From positions 558,001-622,000 of the forward strand of contig CAWCVZ010000005.1 in the NCBI GenBank assembly GCA_963798865.1: 64,000 bases of DNA, written 5' to 3'. The notes beneath the pieces were generated by a model. That model made no database searches and was not told where the DNA came from. It worked only from the letters and a program-made list of their open reading frames with translations. Source of the DNA: RBG-16-34-14 sp963798865 (lineage in GTDB: Bacteria > Bacteroidota > Ignavibacteria > Ignavibacteriales > Ignavibacteriaceae). Made by a program: the position numbers and the translations under genes. How positions within the stretch are numbered: position 1 is the first letter of the stretch; each line of letters opens with the position of its first letter. Shown here piece by piece: positions 25,718 through 34,576 of this stretch.

Positions 25718-26539
25718 ATGATGAAAAAAATCTTTTTAGCTCTACTGCTATATTCTTTTATTGCTTTTCCGCAGGATAATATTGTTAAGTCTTATTATTC
25801 AAATGGTAAAGTTGAATCTGAAATAACATTTAATGATTCGATAAGAGAAGGTGAAGCAAAATTTTATTATGAAGATGGCACTCTGAAAGAAGAAAGGCTT
25901 TATGTTAACGGCAGGGTGGAAGGACTGGTAAAAACTTATTATCCTAATGGCAGCCTTAAAGAGCTGATAAATATTGAAGATGGAAAAAGAGAAGGACCAA
26001 CTTCGGTTTTTGATGAAGATGGAAATTATGTCAAAGATATTAATTTTGAGCAGGGAATCCAGGTCGTTGAAAAGAAAAATATTTATTTAATAGAAGAACC
26101 AAAAACAGAAATTGTTCAAAGCCAGGATGATAAACCTGTAACAACTCCTATAAAGAAACAAAAGAAGAATGATTATGAAATGCCTCCTCCTCCTGAAGAG
26201 GATAACCTTGAAAATGATCCTGCAATTTTCAAAACAGTAGAAGTAATGCCTGAACCTGTAGGCGGATTTGAATCTATAAAAAAGAAATTAATCTATCCCG
26301 AAAAAGCAAAGGAAGATGGCATCCAGGGAATTGTTGAAATAGAAATAGTCGTAGACGAATTCGGTGAAGTTCAAAAAGCGGATATTGTAAAAGGGTTAAG
26401 ACCGGATTGCGATGAGTCCGCACGTATTGCTGTTTACTATACAAAATTTAAACCGGGTCTTCAGAGGGGGAAACCGGTTAAAGTTCAGTTTGTTGTTCCG
26501 ATTGAGTTTAAGATTTTTGACAGACCGGTTATTGAATAA
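25718..26539 (+). CDS. Exported MORN-repeat protein with C-terminal TonB domain
   Basis: A 273-residue protein. A signal peptide (about 1-19) is followed by four MORN_2-type repeats (about 22-110) such as SYYSNGKVESEITFND, FYYEDGTLKEERLY and TYYPNGSLKELINI. A charged Pro-rich linker (KKNDYEMPPPPEED) leads to a TonB C-terminal domain (about 180-270) with YPEKAKEDGIQGIVEIEI and KFKPGLQRGKPVKVQFVVP. A classical TonB keeps an uncleaved N-terminal anchor; here the leader looks cleavable, so it may act as a free periplasmic TonB-like protein or adaptor. It ends 13 bases before the convergent pdxB stop. Confidence 0.8.
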   Translation: MMKKIFLALLLYSFIAFPQDNIVKSYYSNGKVESEITFNDSIREGEAKFYYEDGTLKEERLYVNGRVEGLVKTYYPNGSLKELINIEDGKREGPTSVFDEDGNYVKDINFEQGIQVVEKKNIYLIEEPKTEIVQSQDDKPVTTPIKKQKKNDYEMPPPPEEDNLENDPAIFKTVEVMPEPVGGFESIKKKLIYPEKAKEDGIQGIVEIEIVVDEFGEVQKADIVKGLRPDCDESARIAVYYTKFKPGLQRGKPVKVQFVVPIEFKIFDRPVIE

Positions 26540-26552
26540 AAGACTTGCAGAA

Positions 26553-27725
26553 TTACTTCGTAGAAATTTTAAACCTTAATGCAGATAAGATATTTATTAA
26601 TTCAGTTTCTCCACCGGGAATAACAATAGTATAATTATTAAACTCTCTCCTTAAAGGATAATCCTTTCTAAGCTGATCAAAATATTTTGCACTGCTAACC
26701 TTCGGGGTTAGGATTTCACTTTCAAAAGAACCATGAAGGTTTTCTAATTTCCTGAGGTTGATATCATCTTTTCTTATATCATAAATTTTCCGGATGATAT
26801 TCCGTAAAGTATTTTCCACGCCGGAAACTTTATTTATTCCGATAAGAGGGTTTTCAACTTTTAACTTGTCAAGCTTATAGTTTTCTTCCTTATTCAGGAA
26901 TCTGCATAAAGAAGTATAGATCATCATCGTTCCGTTTATTTTCCCTTCGTAAGAATATCCTGCAACGTGCGGAGTTCCAATAAAAACTTTTTTCAGAAGC
27001 GATGGATTTATTTCGGGTTCATTTTCCCATACATCAAGAACTATGGTAAGATTTTTTTTGTTGATGGTCTTTTCCAAAGCCTCATTATCTATTACACTTC
27101 CGCGGGAGCTGTTAATAAGGATCGTACCATCTTTTAGCTTATCCAGCATTTCATAATCAAGAAGGTGAACAGTTTTATCTATTCCTTCTTTATTAAGAGG
27201 AACATGCAGAGAAATTATATCAGTTTTAAGAACTTCATCAAGTTCCTTAAAGATTTCATTCCCTGTTTTTCTTTTGAGAGGAGGGTCATTATAAATTGTT
27301 TTCATCCCCAGGACTTTTGCACAATCAGCAATTTTGCTTCCAATATTTCCAACACCGATTATTCCTAAAGAAAGATTCTTATAACTTAATTTTTTCTGAT
27401 TAAGAACTTCAGTGATAGCAGTAAAAACATATTCTTTAACTGCTTCTGCATTGCATCCTTTAGCATCCGAAAAAGCAATGCTATGTTTCCGCAGGTATTC
27501 AATATCAATATGGTCACTGCCGATCGTTGCTGTTCCAACAAATTTTATTTTAGTGCCTTTAAGCAGTTTCTCATCCACCTTTGTTATTGAGCGGACAATG
27601 AGTGCATCAGAATCTTTTAATATCTCACTTGTAATATTCCTGCCGGGTAAAAGTTTGACTTCTCCTAAACTGGAAAAAACTTCCTCAGCATTGGCAATAT
27701 TTTCATCAACGGTAATTCTATACAT
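26553..27725 (-). CDS. pdxB: 4-phosphoerythronate dehydrogenase
   Basis: A 390-residue NAD-dependent 2-hydroxyacid dehydrogenase of the PdxB type, the second step of the DXP-dependent pyridoxal phosphate pathway (4-phosphoerythronate to 2-oxo-3-hydroxy-4-phosphobutanoate). Evidence: the N-terminus YRITVDENIANAEEVFSSLG, the family segment GTATIGSDHID, the Rossmann motif GIIGVGNIGSKIA, INSSRGSVID with the catalytic Arg, and the His of GTPHVAGYSYEGK. The C-terminal dimerisation region specific to PdxB is present (about 300-390). No other vitamin B6 gene is adjacent. It is convergent with the MORN/TonB gene. Confidence 0.88.
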   Translation of the reverse strand: MYRITVDENIANAEEVFSSLGEVKLLPGRNITSEILKDSDALIVRSITKVDEKLLKGTKIKFVGTATIGSDHIDIEYLRKHSIAFSDAKGCNAEAVKEYVFTAITEVLNQKKLSYKNLSLGIIGVGNIGSKIADCAKVLGMKTIYNDPPLKRKTGNEIFKELDEVLKTDIISLHVPLNKEGIDKTVHLLDYEMLDKLKDGTILINSSRGSVIDNEALEKTINKKNLTIVLDVWENEPEINPSLLKKVFIGTPHVAGYSYEGKINGTMMIYTSLCRFLNKEENYKLDKLKVENPLIGINKVSGVENTLRNIIRKIYDIRKDDINLRKLENLHGSFESEILTPKVSSAKYFDQLRKDYPLRREFNNYTIVIPGGETELINILSALRFKISTK

Positions 27726-27860
27726 GACCGGTTATTTAAATAAAAAATTAAATTGTTTTTTCTCTCATTAAAATATATTTTTTGAAACCAATTGAGCTAT
27801 CTTTATAACTGATGATGTAAAATTAAAAATTATTCCTATCACTTAAACTAAGGAGTTAAG

Positions 27861-29240
27861 ATGCTGAGCAGGCTTCTTCAACCCGAGATAAAATCACTTA
27901 TTGATACCCGTGATCTTAGCACCTTAAAAGAAGTTTTAAGTGACTGGACACCCGCCGACATTGCAGAACTAATTTCTGATCTTCCCGAATATGAACAAGC
28001 TGTAATTTTCCGGCTTTTGTCAAGAGATCTTGCCGCCGATGTTTTTGAATATATAGATTTTGATATGCAGTTAAGTCTTTTAAAAGGACTCGGAAAAGAA
28101 GAAGCCGCAGTCATCCTTAATGAAATGTCTCCTGATGATCGTACTGCATTGCTTGAAGACCTGCCAGGTTCAGCCGCAAGACAAATGATTACACTTCTTT
28201 CACACGAAGAGAGAAAGATTGCTGTTACATTGCTGGGTTACCCTGAAGACAGCGTCGGGCGTTTGATGACCCCCGATTACATTGCTGTAAAACCAGCATG
28301 GACAATGATTGATGTTCTTAATCATATAAGAGAATATGGAAAAGACAGCGAAACACTTAATATAATTTATGTTATTGATGATAAAGGAAAACTGATTGAC
28401 GACTTAAGAATAAGGGATATTATACTTGCACCCCTTGACAAAAAAGTAATCGATATTATGGATGAAAATTTTGTTGCATTGCATGTTACCGATGATCAGG
28501 AAAATGCTGTACAGACATTTAAAAGATATGACCGGGTAGCTTTACCCGTTATTGATGCCCAGGGACTATTGATAGGTATTGTTACCGTGGATGATGTTTT
28601 TGATGTTGCAGAAGAAGAAGCTACCGAAGACATTCATAAACTGGCTGCAGTTGAAGCCCTTGAGGAGCCTTACTCTACTATGCCATTTTTTTCAATGATT
28701 AAAAAGAGAGTTATATGGCTTATGGTATTGTTTGTCGGGGAAATGCTTACTGCCTCTGCAATGGGAATTTTTGAACATGAAATTGCCAAGGCTGTAGTGC
28801 TTGCATTATTTGTTCCCCTTATTATTTCTTCAGGGGGCAATTCAGGTTCGCAGGCTGCTACACTTGTTATCCGTGCTATGGCGCTTGGTGAAATTACTCT
28901 TAAAGACTGGTGGTTAATTATGAGGAGAGAAATTTTTTCAGGACTGACTCTTGGAATTATCCTGGCAACAATTGGTTTTTTAAGAATCTTTATCTGGGAA
29001 TCTTTTTCAAACATTTACGGAGAGAACTGGTTATTGATTGGTTTTACTGTTTCATTTTCTTTGGTTGGTGTAGTTCTCTGGGGAACTCTTACCGGTTCAA
29101 TGCTTCCTTTCTTATTAAGGAAATTGGGATTGGATCCCGCTACTTCTTCAGCACCATTTGTAGCAACTCTTGTTGATGTTACCGGTTTAATTATCTACTT
29201 CAGCTTTGCTATTTTCTTTCTCAGCGGAACTCTTCTTTAA
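27861..29240 (+). CDS. mgtE: Magnesium transporter MgtE
   Basis: A 459-residue Mg2+ channel/transporter. It has the MgtE N domain (about 10-130; ADIAELISDLPEYEQAVIFR), two CBS domains (about 135-255; MTPDYIAVKPAWTMIDVL, RVALPVIDAQGLLIGIVTVDD) and the MgtE membrane domain with five helices (about 280-459; PLIISSGGNSGSQAATLVIR, and a C-terminal region ending in the usual hydrophobic helix). Mg2+ binding to the cytosolic domains gates the pore. AAGGAGTTAAG just before the ATG is the clearest ribosome-binding site in this part of the window. It is a single gene. Confidence 0.93.
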   Translation: MLSRLLQPEIKSLIDTRDLSTLKEVLSDWTPADIAELISDLPEYEQAVIFRLLSRDLAADVFEYIDFDMQLSLLKGLGKEEAAVILNEMSPDDRTALLEDLPGSAARQMITLLSHEERKIAVTLLGYPEDSVGRLMTPDYIAVKPAWTMIDVLNHIREYGKDSETLNIIYVIDDKGKLIDDLRIRDIILAPLDKKVIDIMDENFVALHVTDDQENAVQTFKRYDRVALPVIDAQGLLIGIVTVDDVFDVAEEEATEDIHKLAAVEALEEPYSTMPFFSMIKKRVIWLMVLFVGEMLTASAMGIFEHEIAKAVVLALFVPLIISSGGNSGSQAATLVIRAMALGEITLKDWWLIMRREIFSGLTLGIILATIGFLRIFIWESFSNIYGENWLLIGFTVSFSLVGVVLWGTLTGSMLPFLLRKLGLDPATSSAPFVATLVDVTGLIIYFSFAIFFLSGTLL

Positions 29241-29506
29241 CTGATATTTTTAACCTTATAAACGAAACTGTTCATTTCTATTAAATCGTAAATATCTTTA
29301 ACTTTCTAAATGATTTGAATCAATATTTTGCAGTTCAAATCAATATTTAATCATATTAACAATAAAATCTGTCACTGGAAAACGCATTTAATTTTATTGT
29401 GGCTTAACAGGCGAAGCTGTTAAAAAAAGAAATAGATCGATGATTGGTCTGATAAAATTAAAACCAATATAACCGACCGGTGTTTGATCAAGATTATAAA
29501 AAATAA

Positions 29507-30712
29507 TTGCTGAACAAACTAAGAGAACCATCTTTTCTGAAAATAATTATTCCGCTTTCAGCCCTGTTTGTTTTAAGCAGGACTTTCCCAGTTATAAGTT
29601 TTTTATATTATCTGCTTCCTCTTTCATTCCTGGTTATTATTATATCCGGTTATGAATTTATTCTTAAAGATGTATTACTAAGAAATGTTATTATCCTTCT
29701 TTTTCTCTTTGGTTTTTGGTGTGCATTAACTTCGCTCTGGTCAGATTATCCTTTTATTACTCTCTCACGTTCGGGGTATTTTATATTTATTTCTTTTGCA
29801 GCTGTAATGGGCGGTTACTTATGGCAGCAAACTGGTTCCGGTATTATTTCTTTTCTTCTCCCTGCAGCTTTAGTTATAACCGGTATAAATATTTTTTCGC
29901 TTGCAGCAAATATTCCTGGAGATAGCTGGACAGGGGGCAACGGCAAAGGGTTTATGGGTTTTTCCGGTCATCAGAACACGCTGGCAAGCGCAATACTTTT
30001 TATTCTGCCGTCTCTATTTTCTAAAACTATTAATCCCCTCGCTAAAAAAAAGAGCTGGATGATCCTTCTTATTACTAATCTTATAATATTATTCCTGACA
30101 TTTTCACGAGGGGCAGTACTTGCACTTATCTGCGGAGTGATTGTTTTTTTAGTATTGAATAAAAAATGGGCTATACTTATAAATTCCTCCGCGGCTTTAA
30201 TGTTGATTTTTTGCCTGATATGGTTTTTACCTTCACTTAAAACTGATGTGAATAAATTTATAAAAAAAGATTTTCCCGCCTTTTATTCAACAAGAGAATG
30301 GATGTGGATCCCTTCTTATGAAGCTGCTATTAAAGGAGGTTTAACAGGTATCGGTTATGGAATCAGTAACCCTGAAATAATTGTACCCGGAACAGGAAGC
30401 CATTATGAGAATGGAAGATATATCCGTGAAAAAGGAAACTCTTTCCTTGGACTCTTAGAAGAAACCGGCATCATCGGTTTCATTTTATTTATTCTTCCTT
30501 TGTTATATATCTTATTAAAGAATAGAGGCGAAGTATTCCGCCACCCCGAATACCGGCTCCTGATTGCATCTCTTAGTACATTTATTTTTCATTCCCAGTT
30601 TGAAGCCTGGATGGTAGGAGTAGGAAGTATTCAGCTTCCATTATTCTTTTTCTATTTAGGAAGTATAATCAATCCTAAACAACAATTGAATGAGAGTAAA
30701 CAACATGAATGA
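29507..30712 (+). CDS. O-antigen ligase / Wzy-family membrane protein
   Basis: A 401-residue membrane protein with about eleven helices and the large periplasmic loop of the O-antigen ligase (Wzy_C/WaaL) family. The loop has GFSGHQNTLASAILF and the later GSHYENGRYIREKGNSFLG segment, where catalytic Arg and His residues lie in relatives. It may ligate or polymerise the polysaccharide made by the downstream locus. Translation starts at TTG, with no nearby in-frame ATG that keeps the first helix intact. It is the first gene of the polysaccharide region and is followed by asnB after 61 bases. Confidence 0.75.
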   Translation: MLNKLREPSFLKIIIPLSALFVLSRTFPVISFLYYLLPLSFLVIIISGYEFILKDVLLRNVIILLFLFGFWCALTSLWSDYPFITLSRSGYFIFISFAAVMGGYLWQQTGSGIISFLLPAALVITGINIFSLAANIPGDSWTGGNGKGFMGFSGHQNTLASAILFILPSLFSKTINPLAKKKSWMILLITNLIILFLTFSRGAVLALICGVIVFLVLNKKWAILINSSAALMLIFCLIWFLPSLKTDVNKFIKKDFPAFYSTREWMWIPSYEAAIKGGLTGIGYGISNPEIIVPGTGSHYENGRYIREKGNSFLGLLEETGIIGFILFILPLLYILLKNRGEVFRHPEYRLLIASLSTFIFHSQFEAWMVGVGSIQLPLFFFYLGSIINPKQQLNESKQHE

Positions 30713-30766
30713 CCAATTGCAAATGTCAGTTACAATTGTCCAATGACCAATTACTAATGACCATTT
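30708..30766 (+). repeat. Short repeated AATGACCAATT motif in the waaL-asnB spacer
   Basis: AATGACCAATT occurs at 30708-30718 and 30742-30752, and AATGACCATTT at 30756-30766. The first copy includes the stop codon of the ligase gene. Role unknown. Confidence 0.4.
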
Positions 30767-30773
30767 AATTCTT

Positions 30774-32645
30774 ATGTGCGGAATTTTCGGAGTTGTACAT
30801 TTTGACGGCAGACCGGTTGATGCCATGAAAGCCGCCGCGGCAGCTAAAGTATTGGCTCACCGCGGGCCAGATGATTATGCTGAATTCGTATCACCGGGAG
30901 GGAATGTTTTTTTTGCTCATTACAGGTTAAGCATCATTGAGCTTTCAGAGCTTGGACACCAGCCAATGACTTCGGATGAAGGAAGGTATACCATAGTTTA
31001 TAACGGGGAAATTTATAACTATGAGTTGATTAAAGGCTCTGAATTATCTCCACCTAGCAGGATTTCGCAAAATGCAAAAAAAATTAAAAACTGGAAAACT
31101 AATTCCGATACTGAAGTTATTTTAAAATTATATTCGGCTTATGGAGAAGAATGCCTGAAGAAACTCCGTGGTATGTTCGCATTTGCTGTGTGGGATGAAA
31201 AAGAAAAATCTCTCTTCGCAGCAAGGGACAGGTTCGGCATTAAACCTCTTTATTATTTTATTAATAAAAATGAATTTATTATTTCTTCTGAGATCAAAGC
31301 AATTAAAAATTATAAAGAGAATTTAACAATCTCACCAAAAGGTATTGGAGCTTTCCTTAAAACCGGTTCGGTGCCGGCACCCTTTACAATTTATAATGAA
31401 GTAAAATCTCTCCTTCCCGGTGAGTTTATCAGAGTTAATTTATCCGGAGATTATTCTCTTAAAAAATGGTGGGGCTTTGATGAAATATTAAATTTACCTG
31501 AAGCTGATTATGATTCAAACGCCCGTGAAGAAATAAGTTTTTCTCTTACAGATTCAATAAAAGCACATTGCGTTAGCGATGTTGAGGTTGGTGCATTCTT
31601 GTCTGGGGGGATTGACTCAACCGCTGTAGTATCCTTAATGAAAAAAGCCGGTCAGCAGAAAATAAGAACTCTTGCTGTAACTTTTCCGGGAAATGAACTG
31701 GATGAATCTTATTTTGCAAAAAAGGCAGCTGAAAAATATGGCGTTGAACATACTGTGTATCCTCTTACAGAAAAAGAAGTGCTGGACGATATTGAAAAAT
31801 TTATTGCTGTCATAGATCAGCCGACAATTGATGGACTTAATACATGGTTTGTTTCAAAAGCCGCATCCGGTATGGGATTAAAAGTTGTAATGTCCGGGTT
31901 AGGCGGCGACGAACTTTTCGGCGGCTATTCCACTTTCAGGTATATACCCTCAATGGAATTAATAAACAGGATACCTTTCAGCAGGTATGCAGGTAAAGCC
32001 TCTGCCCCCTTTGTAAAAAACTTAATTCCCGCAAAAGCTCACCAGTACCTTAAGAATACTGAAAAAGAGAATTCGGCTTACAAACTCTTCAGGGATCTCT
32101 TTACAGAGGAGGAAGTCAAAATATTATTTGATGAAAGCCAGCATGGTTTTAGTCAGCCGGTAAATAACAATCATAATAACAGCGACACCTCTTTTGCCGG
32201 CAGGCATAATACATTAAAGTATATAAGCTTTCTTGAAACAACTAATTACATGGCGAACCAGCTTTTACGTGATTCGGATATGTTCAGTATGTGTCATTCA
32301 CTCGAGCTGAGGGTCCCGTTTGTAGATGACAGGCTCTACGCGGCGGTTCTTAAATATATTGATAAAGGTTATGATAAGAATAGTCCCAAAAGAATGCTTG
32401 TAGATGCCGTTGGTGATTTGCCTTCAGAAGTTGTAAACAGGAGGAAGATGGGTTTTACATTCCCCATCGATGCATGGCTGAGGAACGGGCAGCTTGGAGT
32501 TATGGTTAATGATTTTATCGGTTCTGCAAATGGTATTTTAAATAAAAAGGGGGTTCAGGATATTCTTCGCAGATTTAATGCGGGTAAAATGCACTGGTCA
32601 AGAATCTGGGCTTTGTTTGTTCTTTCGCGGTTTCTAAAGGAATAA
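30774..32645 (+). CDS. asnB: Asparagine synthase (glutamine-hydrolysing)
   Basis: A 623-residue class II glutamine amidotransferase. MCGIFG places the catalytic Cys at residue 2. The glutaminase domain (about 1-215) is followed by the synthetase domain with the ATP pyrophosphatase loop LSGGIDST (Ser277-Thr283). In polysaccharide loci such proteins often amidate uronic acids or other sugar carboxylates rather than making asparagine, so either role is possible. WlbA/WlbB-type uronic acid genes follow, which fits amidation of a sugar acid. The sequence is complete. Confidence 0.85.
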   Translation: MCGIFGVVHFDGRPVDAMKAAAAAKVLAHRGPDDYAEFVSPGGNVFFAHYRLSIIELSELGHQPMTSDEGRYTIVYNGEIYNYELIKGSELSPPSRISQNAKKIKNWKTNSDTEVILKLYSAYGEECLKKLRGMFAFAVWDEKEKSLFAARDRFGIKPLYYFINKNEFIISSEIKAIKNYKENLTISPKGIGAFLKTGSVPAPFTIYNEVKSLLPGEFIRVNLSGDYSLKKWWGFDEILNLPEADYDSNAREEISFSLTDSIKAHCVSDVEVGAFLSGGIDSTAVVSLMKKAGQQKIRTLAVTFPGNELDESYFAKKAAEKYGVEHTVYPLTEKEVLDDIEKFIAVIDQPTIDGLNTWFVSKAASGMGLKVVMSGLGGDELFGGYSTFRYIPSMELINRIPFSRYAGKASAPFVKNLIPAKAHQYLKNTEKENSAYKLFRDLFTEEEVKILFDESQHGFSQPVNNNHNNSDTSFAGRHNTLKYISFLETTNYMANQLLRDSDMFSMCHSLELRVPFVDDRLYAAVLKYIDKGYDKNSPKRMLVDAVGDLPSEVVNRRKMGFTFPIDAWLRNGQLGVMVNDFIGSANGILNKKGVQDILRRFNAGKMHWSRIWALFVLSRFLKE

Positions 32646-32663
32646 ATTAATTTTAATGTGAAT

Positions 32664-32700
32664 ACCGGAAACGGATAATTAAATTCCTTTGCCGGTTTTT
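32664..32700 (+). terminator. Possible terminator after asnB
   Basis: ACCGG (32664-32668) pairs with CCGGT (32692-32696), followed by TTTT. The AAACGG/CCTTTG continuation gives partial extra pairing. It lies next to the REP-like repeat. Confidence 0.4.
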
Positions 32701-32705
32701 AACCC

Positions 32706-32761
32706 GATAATATTTTTAATCTGCGGCTAAAGCCAGAACATTTTTTTGAACATTTATTCTC
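32706..32761 (+). repeat. Left 56-bp REP-like direct repeat
   Basis: Begins GATAATATTTTTAATCTGCG and ends CATTTATTCTC. It is identical base for base to 33280-33335. Its core CGGCTAAAGCC is a short palindrome. Confidence 0.8.
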
Positions 32762-32798
32762 CGCCCTAAAGGGCGGAGCTAAACAAAATATTTAAATA

Positions 32799-33263
32799 AT
32801 GCCTTATTCAAAAATCTGGATACATTTAATCTGGTCTACAAAAAAGAGAGGGAAGTTAATTACTAAAGATTTGAAACCACTTTTAATTTCCCACATTATG
32901 GAGAATTGTAATAATAAAGGGATAGCAATTGATTCTATAAACTGCGTTTCAGATCATATTCATATCTTATTTTCTCTTCACCCGGATCAGCAACTGAGTA
33001 AGGTTGTGCAGTTAATAAAAGGGGAATCGTCCCACTGGATAAATAAAAATAAGTTGATACGGTATAAATTTGAATGGCAGAGTGAATATATGGCTGTTTC
33101 TATTAGCCTAACAAATGTTGAAAAAGTTAGAAAATATATTGAGAATCAGGAAATACACCATTCGAAAAAGAGTTTTAATCTGGAAATAAAAGATTTTTTG
33201 GAAAAGATGGGATATGATAATAGCTCCGGCATTTATGCCGGAGATAAAGGTGAAAATCCATAA
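32799..33263 (+). CDS. REP-associated tyrosine transposase (IS200-like, Y1)
   Basis: A 154-residue HUH-type single-strand transposase of the IS200/RAYT family. The metal-binding pair lies in VSDHIHILF, and the catalytic Tyr is in VRKYIENQEIHH. The start MPYSKIWIHLIWSTKKR is typical. RAYT proteins act on short palindromic repeats, and identical repeats flank this gene. The C-terminus (NSSGIYAGDKGENP) is encoded by a hairpin-forming sequence. All key residues are present, so it may be active. Confidence 0.88.
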   Translation: MPYSKIWIHLIWSTKKRGKLITKDLKPLLISHIMENCNNKGIAIDSINCVSDHIHILFSLHPDQQLSKVVQLIKGESSHWINKNKLIRYKFEWQSEYMAVSISLTNVEKVRKYIENQEIHHSKKSFNLEIKDFLEKMGYDNSSGIYAGDKGENP

Positions 33264-33279
33264 ATGGGTTTTAACCCCA

Positions 33280-33335
33280 GATAATATTTTTAATCTGCGG
33301 CTAAAGCCAGAACATTTTTTTGAACATTTATTCTC
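33280..33335 (+). repeat. Right 56-bp REP-like direct repeat
   Basis: An exact copy of 32706-32761, 17 bases after the transposase stop. The preceding bases (GGGTTTTAACCC) also resemble those before the left copy (GGTTTTTAACCC). Confidence 0.8.
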
Positions 33336-33383
33336 TGCTATAATTTGTTGGTCCAATTTTAAACAATCTTATAGAATATCTTT

Positions 33384-34340
33384 ATGAAAAATTTTGCTAT
33401 TACAGGAGTTGCAGGATATATAGCTCCACGACATTTAAAAGCAATCAGGGAAACCGGGAATAATCTTCTGGCTGCAGTTGATCCTCACGATTCAGCCGGA
33501 ATACTAGATGGCTATTTCCCGGCGGCAAGCTTCTTCACAGAGTTTGAGAGGTTTGACAGGCATATAGAAAAATTAAGAAGAGATTCCGCGGAAAATAAAA
33601 TAGATTATATTTCTATCTGCTCTCCCAACCACCTGCACGATGCACATATAAGACTGGCATTAAGAGTTGGCGCAAATGCGATTTGTGAAAAGCCGCTTGT
33701 TATTAACCCGCTAAACCTCGATGCACTTCAGGTGCTTGAAGAAGAAACCGGAGGCAGAATAAACACTGTACTCCAGCTGAGAGTTCATCCATCGCTTATT
33801 GAATTAAAAAATAAATTACAGAGCCGGAACCGGAAAGCGAATGTTGTTCTAACCTACATTACTCCACGCGGTACCTGGTATAATTATTCCTGGAAAGGCA
33901 ATGAGGAAAAATCAGGCGGAATAACTACAAATATCGGCATCCATCTTTTTGATCTTCTTATCTGGCTGTTTGGCGATGTGCAGATGAGCGAGGTGCATTT
34001 GTATGAAAGAAACAGGGTGGGGGGTTTCCTTGAATTAAAAAATGCTGACGTAAAGTGGTTCCTTTCAATTGAAAAGGAGGATCTTCCTTCCAGCGAAAAC
34101 AAAACACCGGACACTTACCGTTCCGTTAACATAGATGGTGAAGAGATTAACTTCAGCAGCGGATTTACTGAACTCCATACAAGAGTCTATGAGGAAGTTC
34201 TTGCAGGAAATGGATTCGGTATTGAGGATGCCCGCCCTTCGGTTGAACTTGTTTATAAAATCCGGGAATCAAGAGTAACAGTTGGTAAAGGAGAAGTTCA
34301 TTTTATTACGGGACGGCATCTTAAGGGTAAGCAGGGATAA
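33384..34340 (+). CDS. wlbA: WlbA/WbpB-type UDP-sugar 3-dehydrogenase (Gfo/Idh/MocA)
   Basis: A 318-residue oxidoreductase. The N-terminus MKNFAITGVAGYIAPRHL, with AAVDPHDSAGILDGYFP and FFTEFERFDRHIEKLRR, is characteristic of WlbA/WbpB, which oxidise C3 of UDP-GlcNAcA with NAD. CEKPLVINP contains the catalytic Lys of the Gfo/Idh/MocA family. The next gene is the matching N-acetyltransferase WlbB, so the pair should act in the UDP-2,3-diacetamido-uronic acid pathway. The intervening aminotransferase (WbpE type) is not adjacent, but a DegT-family enzyme lies at 62.7 kb. Confidence 0.85.
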   Translation: MKNFAITGVAGYIAPRHLKAIRETGNNLLAAVDPHDSAGILDGYFPAASFFTEFERFDRHIEKLRRDSAENKIDYISICSPNHLHDAHIRLALRVGANAICEKPLVINPLNLDALQVLEEETGGRINTVLQLRVHPSLIELKNKLQSRNRKANVVLTYITPRGTWYNYSWKGNEEKSGGITTNIGIHLFDLLIWLFGDVQMSEVHLYERNRVGGFLELKNADVKWFLSIEKEDLPSSENKTPDTYRSVNIDGEEINFSSGFTELHTRVYEEVLAGNGFGIEDARPSVELVYKIRESRVTVGKGEVHFITGRHLKGKQG

Positions 34341-34369
34341 TAAAAACAAATTTTATTCTGAGCGCCTGT

Positions 34370-34492
34370 CTGCCGAAGGCAGGAAGCGAAAGAATCTCAA
34401 AAGAAAATATTCTAAGCGGTCCACTGAGCTTGTCGAAGTGTGAAGAGTTTGTCAGTTTTCGACAGTCTCTATTAGTCTTATGGTCAGACTAA
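34370..34492. repeat. Cluster of dispersed palindromes between wlbA and wlbB
   Basis: Three short palindromes follow one another: CTGCC-GAA-GGCAG (34370-34382), CACTGAGCTTGTCGAAGTG (34422-34440) and TTAGTCT-TATGGTC-AGACTAA (34472-34492). The middle one resembles a repeat common in Bacteroidota-type genomes, and a relative (CTTCGACAGGCTCAG) appears at 35981. Confidence 0.6.
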
Positions 34493-34576
34493 CAGAAAAA
34501 ATGTTCATCCAAAATTTATTTTAGGATCTTAAGTATTATGAAGAATTTTTATATTTATATAATGTCACTTAGTTAA

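Larger units (their letters stand above)
32706..33335 (+). mobile_element. REP-flanked tyrosine transposase unit
   Basis: A Y1 transposase gene (32799-33263) sits between two identical 56-bp direct repeats (32706-32761 and 33280-33335), each containing the small palindrome CGGCTAAAGCC. An 8-bp stem CTCCGCCC-TAAA-GGGCGGAG (32759-32778) precedes the gene, and CTCCGGCA-TTTA-TGCCGGAG (33224-33243) lies inside its 3' end. This is the layout of a REP-associated (RAYT) element. It interrupts the polysaccharide locus between asnB and wlbA. Confidence 0.75.

Noticed and set aside
29404..29423. TTAACAG-GCGAAG-CTGTTAA hairpin as the mgtE terminator
   Set aside because: It is followed by A residues, not T, on the plus strand and by no T-run on the minus strand, and lies over 160 bases past mgtE.
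32799..33263. Diversity-generating retroelement or retron
   Set aside because: No reverse transcriptase is present. The gene is a Y1 HUH transposase.
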